Part shown: positions 10,181-19,660 of the stretch, piece after piece
Numbering within the stretch: the stretch's first letter is position 1
Layout: every line of letters begins with the position of its first letter
Origin: Fistulifera solaris
Lineage: Eukaryota; Bacillariophyta; Bacillariophyceae; Naviculales; Stauroneidaceae
Reading direction: 5' to 3'
DNA: 64,000 nt
NCBI GenBank assembly: GCA_030295235.1
Contig: AP026162.1
Coordinates: 2,170,001 to 2,234,000, forward strand
Translations under genes and position numbers: made by a program
The notes under the pieces: model-generated
Told to the model about the DNA's origin: nothing
The model's database searches: none
The model's input: only the letters and a program-made list of their open reading frames with translations

Positions 10181-10778
10181 CTCACTTTTTATTGAAACAG
10201 CAATGAATACCTGGTAAAAGCGTTTGATAAAAATGTTACCCTCCGCAACTCTTGTCCGCCATCGTCGATGATGCGTGATTGTACTGTACTTGTATAAGTC
10301 GACTAAAAAGGACCAAAGACGCAGTCCCGTGATGAATGAATCATGAGTTGCCAGAAAGGAGGGAGAAAAGGGACAGAAACGAAGAACACGATAGAAGCAC
10401 AACGAAGAACGTTACTACACAATACGTGATACTAATTCTTTCGCCCTTTCCGACTCCGAATAGAAAACGAAGCGAAGTGACGCAAACACGCACAAAAACA
10501 AAATGCGAACCGATCCGTCCCTTCGCGCGTCCTTTCCTTCTTGTTTAGCCAATGAATTTGGTTGTGATGAGTGATTATCAAAGACACGTTTCATTTTTGT
10601 GTTCTGTTTTGAGTCACAGGAAGGAAAGAAGAAAGTCCGCGAAGGAAGTACCTACATCGCATTGGATACAAAGCACGGCGACTCCGCACACTCCGAGAAA
10701 GGCGTTTGGCAATTCCAATTGGCGATTGGCGATTGCACGAATACATTCTGTATAAAATTATTCTTGAAAGACGAAACA
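10181..10778. other. Divergent intergenic region
   Basis: No confident gene. It lies between the divergent RAD9 and CAP-domain genes. The frame of the CAP gene is open from about 10599 without an ATG, so part of this region may be 5' coding sequence reached through an unseen first exon. Confidence 0.4.
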
Positions 10779-11483
10779 ATGGTGATCGAGATAATGAAAC
10801 TCAATAATGAAACAATACCAAGCAACATGGTCAAGCTCTCAGCTCCACAAGACGATGTGAAATACGTGGAAGGGGTGTGCATCAGCATGTATCCGTCATC
10901 ATCAACCCTCTCTGAATTATGGACGGAGTCCGATGCCGATGATGCGTCAAGCTTGTCACTGTGCGGCTCACACGGTGCTCTCAGTTGGAAGTCTTCTGCC
11001 GACATTGATCCGGCGGAAAGGATACCGGCTCTCGTGCTGGCTCCCGAAAGCGAGGAGACGGTCGAAAACGAAGTCGCACTCTTGGGCAAAATAATGGAAA
11101 GGTCAAGACACCTTCCAGGCACATCTCATTACGCCTCAAACCACATTATGGTCAACAAGGAACGGACCAAGAGAGTTACAGCTCCTTTGGTAAGGTTACA
11201 TGAGTTAGACGAGTTAGCGCGAAGGCAGGCGCAGCGCATGGCCGACCAGAGCGAATTGTTCCATTCGTTCCCCGGAGAGATTCAGATGAACTTTCATCGT
11301 CCGTCTCGCCGCTTTGGTGAAAATGTTGCACGCGGAGTGTCGATCCATGACATTCACAATGAGATGATGCGAAATCGTGCCGATCGCAACAACATCTTGG
11401 ATCGGCGTTTTACGAACATGGGTATGGGATCCGCCCGTGGCTTAGACGGGAATCTATACTTATGTCAAATATTTCGAGGATAA
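10779..11483 (+). CDS. CAP (SCP/PR-1-like) domain protein
   Basis: The C-terminal 100 residues match the CAP superfamily (CRISP, antigen 5, PR-1): RLHELDELARRQAQRMADQSELFHS is the first helix with the metal-ligand His, then FGENVARGVSIHDIHNEMM, RNNILDRRFTNMGMGSARG and the closing strand NLYLCQIFRG. The N-terminal 130 residues are acidic and low-complexity, with no family match. CAP proteins are usually secreted, but from the first in-frame ATG (10779) no signal peptide is seen. The frame is open upstream to about 10599 without ATG, so a first exon may be missing from this model. About 234 residues as drawn. Function unknown; the domain call is firm, the start is not. Confidence 0.68.
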   Translation: MVIEIMKLNNETIPSNMVKLSAPQDDVKYVEGVCISMYPSSSTLSELWTESDADDASSLSLCGSHGALSWKSSADIDPAERIPALVLAPESEETVENEVALLGKIMERSRHLPGTSHYASNHIMVNKERTKRVTAPLVRLHELDELARRQAQRMADQSELFHSFPGEIQMNFHRPSRRFGENVARGVSIHDIHNEMMRNRADRNNILDRRFTNMGMGSARGLDGNLYLCQIFRG

Positions 11484-11983
11484 AAAGGCGTCTTCTAAAC
11501 TTGTAATGTACAAAATGAATAAAAGGTAAACTAATTTTGCCTCCCGTATTTATTAGAGTGAAACAGTATCAATCCTTTTTGCTCCTATGTCTACCTCCAA
11601 TGAATCCAACGAAAAGCCTCTGATGTCAAGCCTGCTTCAATGTGTGATGTACACAGGCTGTATTTTAGTGATTGAGAGGAGGCATGTAGAGGAAGTGAAG
11701 CTGAAAAGACTTCTCGCCATGGTCGCAACTCGACTGGGTTCATTTGCGTTCGCCTTTTGTTTTACATTCAAGAATCGCACACTATAAGGCTGGAACCTCG
11801 TGAACTGCATTCATCGGCTTGTATCATTACCTTAGTTCGTTGTTCAAAAATGACATACGTTTGACATCCTTTTGTTGCCGCGAGAAGCACTGCTTGATGC
11901 CACAATTTCAACAATTCATTTCGGACATTTAGATTATGAGCACTACCTTGACGAAGTCTTTGAAAATATTCATAATCCAGAGC
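11484..11983. other. Intergenic region, convergent
   Basis: No convincing gene between the convergent CAP and vezatin-like genes. An open frame at 11587-11787 (66 codons, starting with ATG) has no recognisable domain and is probably chance. Confidence 0.4.
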
Positions 11984-13635
11984 TCAAGTGTAACAGTGCT
12001 CACGGTCCTTTGCAACAAATTCATCAAGGTCGTCGCTTGAGCTTCTGCAGGGGAGGTTGTTCGCCAGCTCGGTAAGAAAGTTCCAATTTCGAGCTCGCCT
12101 GGAAAAAATGTCATCGTTGGCTTCGTCCGTCTCCGTAGGGACTTTCACGAGCGGATTTGCACCTTCTCCGTCCTCGGCGAACTCGTTGACAATTTCCTTG
12201 CAGACATTCTCTTCAATTTGTTTCGGCAATGCATTGAGGTGCTTTTGCAATTCAGCAAGCAATTTGAGCTCATAATCATGGTACCGACATCTATCGTCGC
12301 GCCTATCAGCGTCCACTCTGGAGGGTGTACCGGGTTTGGTTTTAAGTTTGACGTCGCCGCGTCCTGAGAAAATCATAACTTTATTCGTTTTCGTCTCGTC
12401 GCCATTGTGTTCACGCACAGTGACCGGATGATTACTCTCATCAACGGTAAACACTTCCTGTTGATTGTTCGTGTTGTGAATATTCGAGTCAACTTTCTCA
12501 TTCATTGGGTGAGCAGAATTGAGTTCAGACGCATCGTCGCGTACAGCAGCACTTGGAATGGAGAGAGTTTGAAATCCGATCTGGATCTTTTCTAAAAGGC
12601 TGTCGCCTCGTTCCAGAACACTTGCCAATCGCATGCGTCGCTGCCCGAGCTTATCGTTTCGTAGCACGCCCGTAAACACGTTTGCAGTCCCTGGACATCC
12701 GAAAGCATGAAGTGAATATGTCTCATAATTTCGCTATCGTCACCGTTAAGTGAGACTGTTGGATCGACAATGGCAGAAAAGTAGGCATTGGCTTCTGATA
12801 CAACCGAGCGCAATGAATGGATTCGTTCCAATGTACTCTCACTTTGTGACGACGTGAAACAATGATTCAGCATTCGAGTCACAAGGGACGCGCTTTCCCG
12901 TCTCAAGCGCTTGAGCGCCACGAGAGTGACCACGCTCGTCTCATCATTCTCGGGCACCTCCTGTTCGCATATTTCCAGCAGCAAAGAGTTGATCCGCATC
13001 ATCGTTTCTTGCAATCTGGTCCGCAACGCGAATAGTGATGAATACGAAACCGATTGTTTCCGCAGAAACGCCAACTCCATTCGACTCACGCTCCTCGAGG
13101 ATGAACCTAGACCAAGCTGGATGCTCGTCGACGCTTGTAAGAAGTTTAAAACGTGATCGACCGTGTGCATCCATTCCGCGAATTGGCGTGTCAGATAATT
13201 CAGACGGTGCAAGTGTTGACACGATGGGATGATTCGAGCTGTGCCAAGCTCCAATGGTGGAGCACCTATACTGCAGAGTCTTCGAGACATATCTTTCCTA
13301 GCTTCTTGATACATCAACTGTTGTCGCGCCGTCATTCTCTTACGAACCACTTTAATTGCTGCCATCGTCATCATTGTGATTGCAAAACAGGACCCGATCA
13401 ATAAAACTTTGAAACAGAGTGCTGTCGGTTGGGCCAAGAGTCCTGCACCGAACGCAATTATCAGCGTGGCGTAACCATGACAAATATTACCAAAATGGAG
13501 CGCATCAAAAGGCTTGACGTTCGACTCCACAAATGTCGAATCTGGTGTATTGTTTTTACCGATTTCCTTGTGATGCCCGTCGTCCGCCGAAGAGAAGGTA
13601 TCCAAATGAAACTGAAGTTGAGGGTTCAACATCAC
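11984..13635 (-). CDS. Two-pass membrane protein, possibly vezatin/Inp2-like; frame break inside
   Basis: Residues 50-95 contain two hydrophobic helices (YATLIIAFGAGLLA and FKVLLIGSCFAITMMTMAA) followed by a basic turn (VVRKRMTARQQ). The next 200 residues are helical, with SRMELAFLRKQSVSYSSLFALRTRLQETMMRINSLLLEIC resembling the myosin-binding domain of vezatin and yeast Inp2; this match is tentative. The frame changes near 12656-12660 (an AAA run in sense), where one extra A would turn ...ACYE into ENDKLGQRRMRLASVLERGD and carry on to the stop at 11984, giving about 550 residues. The C-terminal 200 residues are polar, with a helical segment (YELKLLAELQKHLNALPKQIEENV). If vezatin-like, it would link a membrane to a myosin motor; that is inference. 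Confidence 0.55.
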
Positions 13636-13798
13636 CGCATTTCTCTAACTGGTGCCATCCACTTCCCTTCTTACTAATTCCGATATTCTATCCGAAAGGG
13701 CTTTCTTAGGATGAAGAAACAGCAAGGTGATCATTAAACATCAACGTTCAGCTGTGAACGCGGGGCTCGCAAATAAAAAAGTAACACCGAACAATCAT

Positions 13799-13994
13799 CC
13801 CACATTTTCTGCGGACATGCTGAAAATGCCACGCCGTTCCCACATGTTCTGGAGACGTGAAAAACCACGTACCCACATCTTCTGGACACGTGAAAACATG
13901 ACGTACCCACATTTTCTGGACAGGTGAAAATAGCACTCCCCCACATTTTCTGGATACGTGAAAACACGACGTACCCACATTTTCTGGCATATGT
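13799..13994. repeat. 34-base degenerate tandem repeat
   Basis: About six units with period 33-34 (first unit longer), each beginning CCACATTTTCTGGA and followed by CACGTGAAAAC and GACGTAC. Units start near 13799, 13841, 13874, 13908, 13942 and 13976; the last is partial. A related set of units occurs at about 32840-33045. It lies in the gap between the vezatin-like and SAC3 genes (13636-14141), which otherwise shows no gene. Confidence 0.8.
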
Positions 13995-14141
13995 GCGACG
14001 AAGGAGACCGCACGCATCTTGCAGAAATCAGAACTCATCGTATTCAAATCATAAAGCAAAGATCGAAGTTCTTGGTATACGACAACAAGGTAATAAACCA
14101 CAGTCATCATTCTATTGTGGAAAAGCGTTGCTCAAAGAGGA

Positions 14142-15345
14142 ATGGGTAAATTGAAGAGAAAAAGATTGTCGAAGTCTAGCAAAGTGGTTTTGGTCGCTGA
14201 AACTCCAGCTGTCTATTCGGAAGATCTTGGTACAGTTGGAGTGAAACAACTACGCAACGGGCAAGGCGCTTCGTTAGAAGGATTCTCTCTTGTTGTGAAC
14301 TCCTCTGAAAAGAAACGGAGACTGGAAAGAAAGGTACGCTTCAACTGATGATTGCTGGATGGTCGATGAACGACCGTCACTGACATTCGTCTTTTAGGCA
14401 CGCTTCAATCTTACTGACAACAACAAGCCAACAACAATTGACCTACTTTATCGCCCTCTTGATGCAACAAGAGATAGTCGCAGCAAGGCACCCAGTGAAA
14501 GTGATCGGTTAATCGGAGAGAATACCTCCCTCGAAAAGCCGTACCTTCGTTTGACGGACTTTCCCAGAAAGGAAGACGTTCGACCGCTGAACGTGCTGGT
14601 CAAGTCATTAGCTCACATCAAAAATCGCTATATTAAAGATGAAGACTTTGAATGGGCGAACGAACAGCTGAAAAGCGTTCGACAAGATCTTACGGTACAA
14701 AGACTTCGCAATCCTTTCGTGCTCGAGGTTTACGAAACGCATGCCCGCATACTGCTGGAAGAGGGTGATCTCGACGAGTTCAATCAGTGCCAAACTGTCA
14801 TTCGAAATATTGTGAAAGGTGCTGGGTACGACGATGGATGCGGGGAGTTGCCTTTGGAAGAAATAATGGGCAGTAATGCCCTCTCTCGCAGAACGAGGAA
14901 ACGGAAGACGAATTCAGGGGTTATGGAATTCTGTACGCATTGGTACGAGAATGCATGGTCGCAGCTCAAATTGGAGCTGGCTCAAGTGAATGCGAGTAGC
15001 TTGGAAGGACGCGAGGGAATTGAGCTGAGTGCTGTCCACGCGATACAAGTTGTCAAGGCGGTGCAGGAATGCGACTACCGCACCTTCTTTCGACTTTATG
15101 AGTGCGCCCCTCACTTGTCGGCGTATCTGATGGACTTTCTGGTCAAACGGGTGCGCGATGAAGCGTACCATCGGGTTATAGCATCCCATCGTCCCACTGT
15201 TAGCATCGAGTACATTCGCGATGCACTGCATCTGGCAGATTTGGAAGAGACCAGAAGGTTTTTGCGACAACAGGGTGCTTCGTTTATTCAGGAAAAGGGA
15301 GAGCCGACGTTTTGGATTGATTGTAAATCCAGTCTGGCAAGCTAA
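14142..15345 (+). CDS. SAC3/GANP/THP3 (LENG8-like) family protein
   Basis: Two exons joined by a 64-base intron (14334-14397, GTACGC donor, CTTTTAG acceptor, phase 0) give 379 residues. The core matches the SAC3/GANP PCI-like region as found in yeast Thp3 and human LENG8: YLRLTDFPRKEDVRPLNVLVKSLAHIKNRY, DFEWANEQLKSVRQDLTVQRLRNPFVLEVYETHARILLEEGDLDEFNQCQTVI, then YRTFFRLYECAPHLSAYLMDFLVKRVRDEAYHRVIASHRPTVSIEYIRDALH and a winged-helix-like end. These proteins act with CSN12-type partners in transcription elongation and mRNA processing. The N-terminal exon is basic (MGKLKRKRLSKSSK), likely nuclear-localising. Unusually, the first bases of the intron nearly repeat the first bases of exon 2 (see findings). 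Confidence 0.85.
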
Positions 15346-15456
15346 AATGGGTCTCTTTTGTATAAATTTCATTTTCAGCTATCTGGTAACTAACCTATTC
15401 TGCTTGCAACGTATTCTATCTACTAAACTTATACTGTAAATAAGCTGCTTGACTGC

Positions 15457-16200
15457 TTGGCCAAGGCTGAATTGTAAAGTCGTGACCCGAAGAACAAAGG
15501 GTTCCGTTTTGCGTCTCTCGCATCCGTCCATTGTCATTCAACTGCAAATACAATTATAATTACGGGTAAATATAGTCGCAACAATGATGATTCTGAACTA
15601 TTTGTTGAGAGTTTCTTCTATTTTCACGTCGAAAAAATCCGAGGACCGACAGCTTGAGTTTTTACTATTAAACGGAGTGTTAGTTTACGCCAGCCAAGAC
15701 TGGATTGTACAGTGGTCATGAACCGAAAAACAAATAAGGGTTCCGTTTTGCGTCTCTCGCATCCGTCCATTGTCATTCAACTGCAAATACAATTATAATT
15801 ACGGGTAAATATAGTCGCAACAATGATGATTCTGAACTATTTGTTAAGAGTTTCTTCTATTTTCACGTCGAAAACTCGAGGACCGACAGCTTGAGTTTTT
15901 ACTATGAAACGGAGTGTTGGTTTACACCAGCCAAGACTGGATTGTACAGTAGTCATGAACCGAAAAACAAATAAGGGTTCCGTTTTGCGTCTCTCGCATC
16001 CGTCCATTGTCATTCAACTGCAAATACAATTATAATTACGGGTAAATAAAGTCGCAACAATGATGATTCTGAACTATTTGTTAAGAGTTTCTTCTATTTT
16101 CACATCGAAAAAATCCGAGGACCGACAGCTTGAATTTTTACTATGAAACGGAGTGTTGGTTTACACCAGCCAAGACTGGATTGTACAATATTCATGAACC
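15457..16200. repeat. Three-copy ~237-base tandem repeat
   Basis: Three nearly identical copies with period 233-239: the word CCAAG(A/G)CTG starts at 15461, 15694 and 15931, and a fourth partial copy begins at 16170. GGTTCCGTTTTGCGTC recurs at the same offset in each. Copies 2 and 3 differ by only a few bases. No open frame. It lies just 3' of the SAC3-like gene. Confidence 0.92.
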
Positions 16201-16360
16201 ACAATTGTTTCATTTGTAGCATGCTTTTCACAAAAACAAAACGTCGCCTTTGACATCACAACAAAGCAATGTCGACTTCATTACCATCCTGTGGCAGTCC
16301 AAACAATAGGCGAAATCGGTGACACGACATTCGTGAATAATGTAACGTGACTTAAGTCGT

Positions 16361-16521
16361 TGACGTGACTAACAATATGATCATGACGTCATAATGTGAC
16401 CCTCGTGGTTTTGTACGTGGTTTTTGTACTGCAGTAGGAAAATGCGTGGCCTTGAACGAGTGTTTCAAGGGTTTCTTCACCGCTCGTTTTTGATGGGGAT
16501 GAAAATGAGCGATCAACGTCA
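16361..16521. promoter_or_regulatory. Cluster of CRE-like TGACGT/ACGTCA sites upstream of SEC62
   Basis: TGACGT at 16361-16366, the full palindrome TGACGTCA at 16384-16391 and ACGTCA at 16516-16521 lie within 280 bases of the SEC62 start. In the diatom Phaeodactylum such words are known as CO2/cAMP-response elements of carbonic anhydrase promoters and bind bZIP factors. Function here is inference. The rest of 16201-16636 shows no gene. Confidence 0.45.
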
Positions 16522-16636
16522 CCGCGCGGCAAGACCGGTCGCTGAAACTTTGGTACCATAGGTTATTGCGCAGCTCGACAAGGTGCAGAAAGGCAACGAC
16601 TGCTAGTGCTTTGAATAGTCAGTTTGATAATCGACC

Positions 16637-17772
16637 ATGGCAACCGACACGACAAAGGAAAAGGGAGAAGGCAGCGGTGTGCCGTTTTACGATGACCTGG
16701 AGAATTTGAAGAAATTGTGCGACTTTTTGCGAAGCAAAAATGGTCCTCCTGTGAGAGAAGCATTGTTGATGGAAAAGCGGGTCCATTACTTGAAAGGTAC
16801 GCTTGTTCGCTTTCCTTCAAAATAATTTTACATCCAGTTTAACATTCGTTTTCAAATTTCAGGAGAGAAGCTTGTCAACTTTATGTTCGAGCCGAAAAAG
16901 GGTGTTAAATGGCCGAAGAAATTGCCGAAATTTGAGAGTCGACAGGATGCGATTGCTGTTTGCAAGGAGCTTTGCAAACATCAATTCCTTCTTCGATCGG
17001 AGAAGCGAGGAAAAGGAGATCTTGGTGTAAGTTATTTTGTTTTCGCGTAATCTCTTTTACGCCGCCATGAATATAGAAACTAACCTTCTGGATTTATCAG
17101 GTCTCTCGAGTCCGCGAATTCGACGAGGCTGGTTACTTCACATGGCTTTATGAAGGAGATAAAACGGTCAGTCATGTTATGACAACTCTTCTCATTGTGG
17201 GGTTCTTGTTCTGCGTTTGCTTCCCTATATGGCCTGCTTTCCTCCGACTCTTTGTCTGGTACATGTCGGTTACTTTCCTCTTATTCACTTTCGGCTTGAT
17301 TACTCTTCGCGGTTTCGCCTTCTTGTTCATCTGGATGATTGGCTTCGAATTCTGGTTCCTTCCGAACTTATTTGACGAAAGTCTCGGCTTTGTAGACTCC
17401 TTCTCTCCTGTTTACTCGTTCGAATCAACAAAACCCGGTCAATTGCCTTACCGAATTGGTGTTGCCGTCGCGTTTTTCTCCTTTTGCTGGTGGGCCATCA
17501 CGCAACCATCGGAATTTGATGGCTTTGTTGCCGCGCAGGGAGATTTCTTGAAGGATCTGTACGCCGGTACACTGTTGTCGGACATGTCTCAGAGTGACAA
17601 AGAAAATATCGACAAACCGAAGGTCCAATCGCTCGAGGATCTGCTAAAGAGTTTGGAAGATGATATGGAGAATGAAAACTTCCGAAAGGAGGTTGATGAA
17701 GAGGAGAAGTTAGAGTCGTTGCTTGATAACCTCGTCGGAACGGAAGAAAATGTCGAAGAAGAGGAAGAATAA
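16637..17772 (+). CDS. SEC62: SEC62, ER post-translational translocation protein
   Basis: Sec62 works with Sec63 and the Sec61 channel to import proteins into the ER after translation and is also an ER-phagy receptor. Three exons are joined by introns 16797-16862 (GTACGC donor, phase 1) and 17027-17100 (GTAAGT donor, phase 0), giving 331 residues. The cytosolic N-domain has LKKLCDFLRSKNGPPVREALLMEKRVHYLKGEKLVNFM and REFDEAGYFTWLYEGDKT, the typical Sec62 lead-in. Two transmembrane helices follow (TLLIVGFLFCVCFPIWPAF; FLLFTFGLITLRGFAFLFIW) and then a conserved-looking WFLPNLFDES segment. A third hydrophobic stretch (IGVAVAFFSFCWWAI) lies further on. The C-terminus is acidic (EEKLESLLDNLVG...EEEE). 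Confidence 0.9.
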
Positions 17773-17904
17773 AGACAAGCACTTTGTAGGTGTATTCTTT
17801 AATATCATAAGTTTTATTGTGCCATGCATAGTCTTTAGTAAATTGCTTGAAAGAAAATTTTTCGCTTTTACACGCTTACTCATACATAGTCAAAGTGCAT
17901 TGAC

Positions 17905-19050
17905 CTAAAATGGCGCTTTCGCTTGAAAAAAGCATTGGTGCTCCCGTGAAGGGATGAAAAAGGATAACTGCTCGGCATGGAGGCACAGCGGCATACCCAG
18001 CTCGTGCAATTGTGCCTCCAGATGAACCGCGTCGGCACTACGCGGGATACCGCAGTCACCTTCTCCCAAGTAGCCGTAAATGTCGTCCCCCAAAATCGGA
18101 TATCCCAACGCGGCGGTATGAACACGGAGTTGGTGAGTTCGACCCGTGAACGGCGTCAATTCAACTCGAGTGACGGGAAGTCGACGGCCTCCGGGGTGCT
18201 GCAAATATTCGTGGGATCGGACATCGACCAGAGTAAAACTCGGCTTGGGGGCTTGATCTATGAACTTATGAAAGGCAGGATGTACCACCGACGATGAGGA
18301 AGATCGTGATTGCGCGACACGCATAAAGGGAGGATGCAACGGATCTCGTTCGAGTGCAATGTCGACTTCGATCCCCGATACCATGGGAACATGACCGCAA
18401 AGCAGCGCTTGATACACTTTCTTCACTTGTCGATTGCGAAAGGCGTCGTGCAGAATTCGGAGTGCTGCTTCCGTCAATGCGTACACAATGATCCCACTCG
18501 TGTCCATATCCAAACGATGTACCACCATTTTGTCAATATCAATTGAGGGAGACAATACTTCGTGGACCAGACCCGCCAAGGACGGATTGCGACGAGGCCC
18601 GGGTACACTGAGGATTCCCGATGGTTTGCTCGCGACGCAAATGTGGTCATCAAAGTACAGTATGTGTAAATGTTGGGACGGATCCAATTTCCGTGACGCT
18701 CTGGTTTCTGCAGCGATTTTCATTTGTAACTTTCGTTGTTCTTCCGATGAAAGACTGCTATACACATCCAGCCGCTGAGCTGCCGAATGGGATAAATAGT
18801 CCGAATTCATGTTCATCAGATCCAGATCGGTGATAGCGCGAACGGGCGGGACACTGTCCGCGCTATAGGTTTGCAGCGGCAGGAGGTTGCTGATCCAGGG
18901 AACTAATTGAACGGTGACGGTTCGATTCATCAGGAAGGAAGACGGTGACAACTGTATCGGGGTGCAGACGGCAGACAACAGATCGAAGGAATGAACCTTT
19001 ACAGCGAAGAGGGAGATTGTTGCAAGAAAGAATTTGACAAGAGACCGCAT
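17905..19050 (-). CDS. RluA-family RNA pseudouridine synthase, probably plastid-targeted
   Basis: Converts uridine to pseudouridine in rRNA or tRNA. The catalytic motif VVHRLDMDTSGIIVYA contains the nucleophilic Asp of the RluA HRLDxxTSG signature; ILYFDDHICVASKPSGILSVPG is the preceding family motif, KVYQALLCGHVP follows, and RVELTPFTGRTHQLRVHTAALGYPILGDDIYG is the classic C-terminal motif. The N-terminus MRSLVKFFLATISLFAVKVHS is a signal peptide followed directly by Phe-Asp-Leu, close to the ASAFAP-type junction that sends diatom proteins through the ER into the plastid; I infer plastid rRNA or tRNA as substrate. 381 residues in one exon. The extension between the signal peptide and the domain (~85 residues) would hold the transit peptide. 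Divergent from RPN1. Confidence 0.86.
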   Translation of the reverse strand: MRSLVKFFLATISLFAVKVHSFDLLSAVCTPIQLSPSSFLMNRTVTVQLVPWISNLLPLQTYSADSVPPVRAITDLDLMNMNSDYLSHSAAQRLDVYSSLSSEEQRKLQMKIAAETRASRKLDPSQHLHILYFDDHICVASKPSGILSVPGPRRNPSLAGLVHEVLSPSIDIDKMVVHRLDMDTSGIIVYALTEAALRILHDAFRNRQVKKVYQALLCGHVPMVSGIEVDIALERDPLHPPFMRVAQSRSSSSSVVHPAFHKFIDQAPKPSFTLVDVRSHEYLQHPGGRRLPVTRVELTPFTGRTHQLRVHTAALGYPILGDDIYGYLGEGDCGIPRSADAVHLEAQLHELGMPLCLHAEQLSFFIPSREHQCFFQAKAPF

Positions 19051-19338
19051 TGCAAGCTACCGTAGGCTTCACTATAAGCCCTCGTTCTTTGAAAGAAAAG
19101 TTGTCTCTGACGCCGATGATTTCTCTCAGCTCAGTCGGCCCATCGATATCTCCTTCTTCAAAGCGACTCTGTTATTGCTCTACCCCCGACAATAATATCA
19201 TTGAGTGGGCTCCGGATACTGCGACAGCCAGAAGATTCGAAGAGTTTACTTCGTATAGAATGTAGGCTATAATTTGTTACTTCGCTTTTTCATCGTCGCT
19301 CGTCGTCGCACAAAAAATGTCGTTGTTTGCTTCGTTTC

Positions 19339-19470
19339 ATGATGATTCATTCATGACTGCTTTAGTCTTGGTGAGAAAGAACAACATTTTGGGACTATAG
19401 TGATGTTTTACTATAGACCCAAAGTGAAAGTGACCTTCGCCAGGACTGCATTTCAGTCATGAATCATCAT
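19339..19470. repeat. Foldback (inverted-repeat) element, ~132 bases
   Basis: Two imperfect inverted arms of about 60 bases around a 10-base loop (19401-19410). Both outer ends read ATGATGATTC inward and both inner ends read CTATAG next to the loop; GACTG and GTC(C/T)TGG words match between arms. It lies in the divergent promoter region of the RluA-like gene and RPN1 (19051-19660), where no gene is seen. Single arms of the same family occur elsewhere in this window. Confidence 0.75.
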
Positions 19471-19660
19471 TTTACTTTGTCGACTAAGGTTCATGTCAAT
19501 CGCACTTTCGATGAGCATCGGACGCGATCTTCGTTTACAGCGGCCTACGAACAGGCACGACGATGGGCGCAATGAAGTTCATTATATTTCTGTTATTATT
19601 ATTTGTGAGACGATCGGATTGATTAAGCACCTTTAACGACGACGACTCGAATACCTTACA

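Noticed and set aside
11587-11787. 66-codon open frame
   Set aside because: No domain, no homology recognised, and it sits in a convergent intergenic gap; probably chance.
13799-13994. CRISPR-like array of ~34-base repeats
   Set aside because: The whole unit is repeated, with no unique spacers of constant length between repeats; no cas genes; eukaryotic setting.
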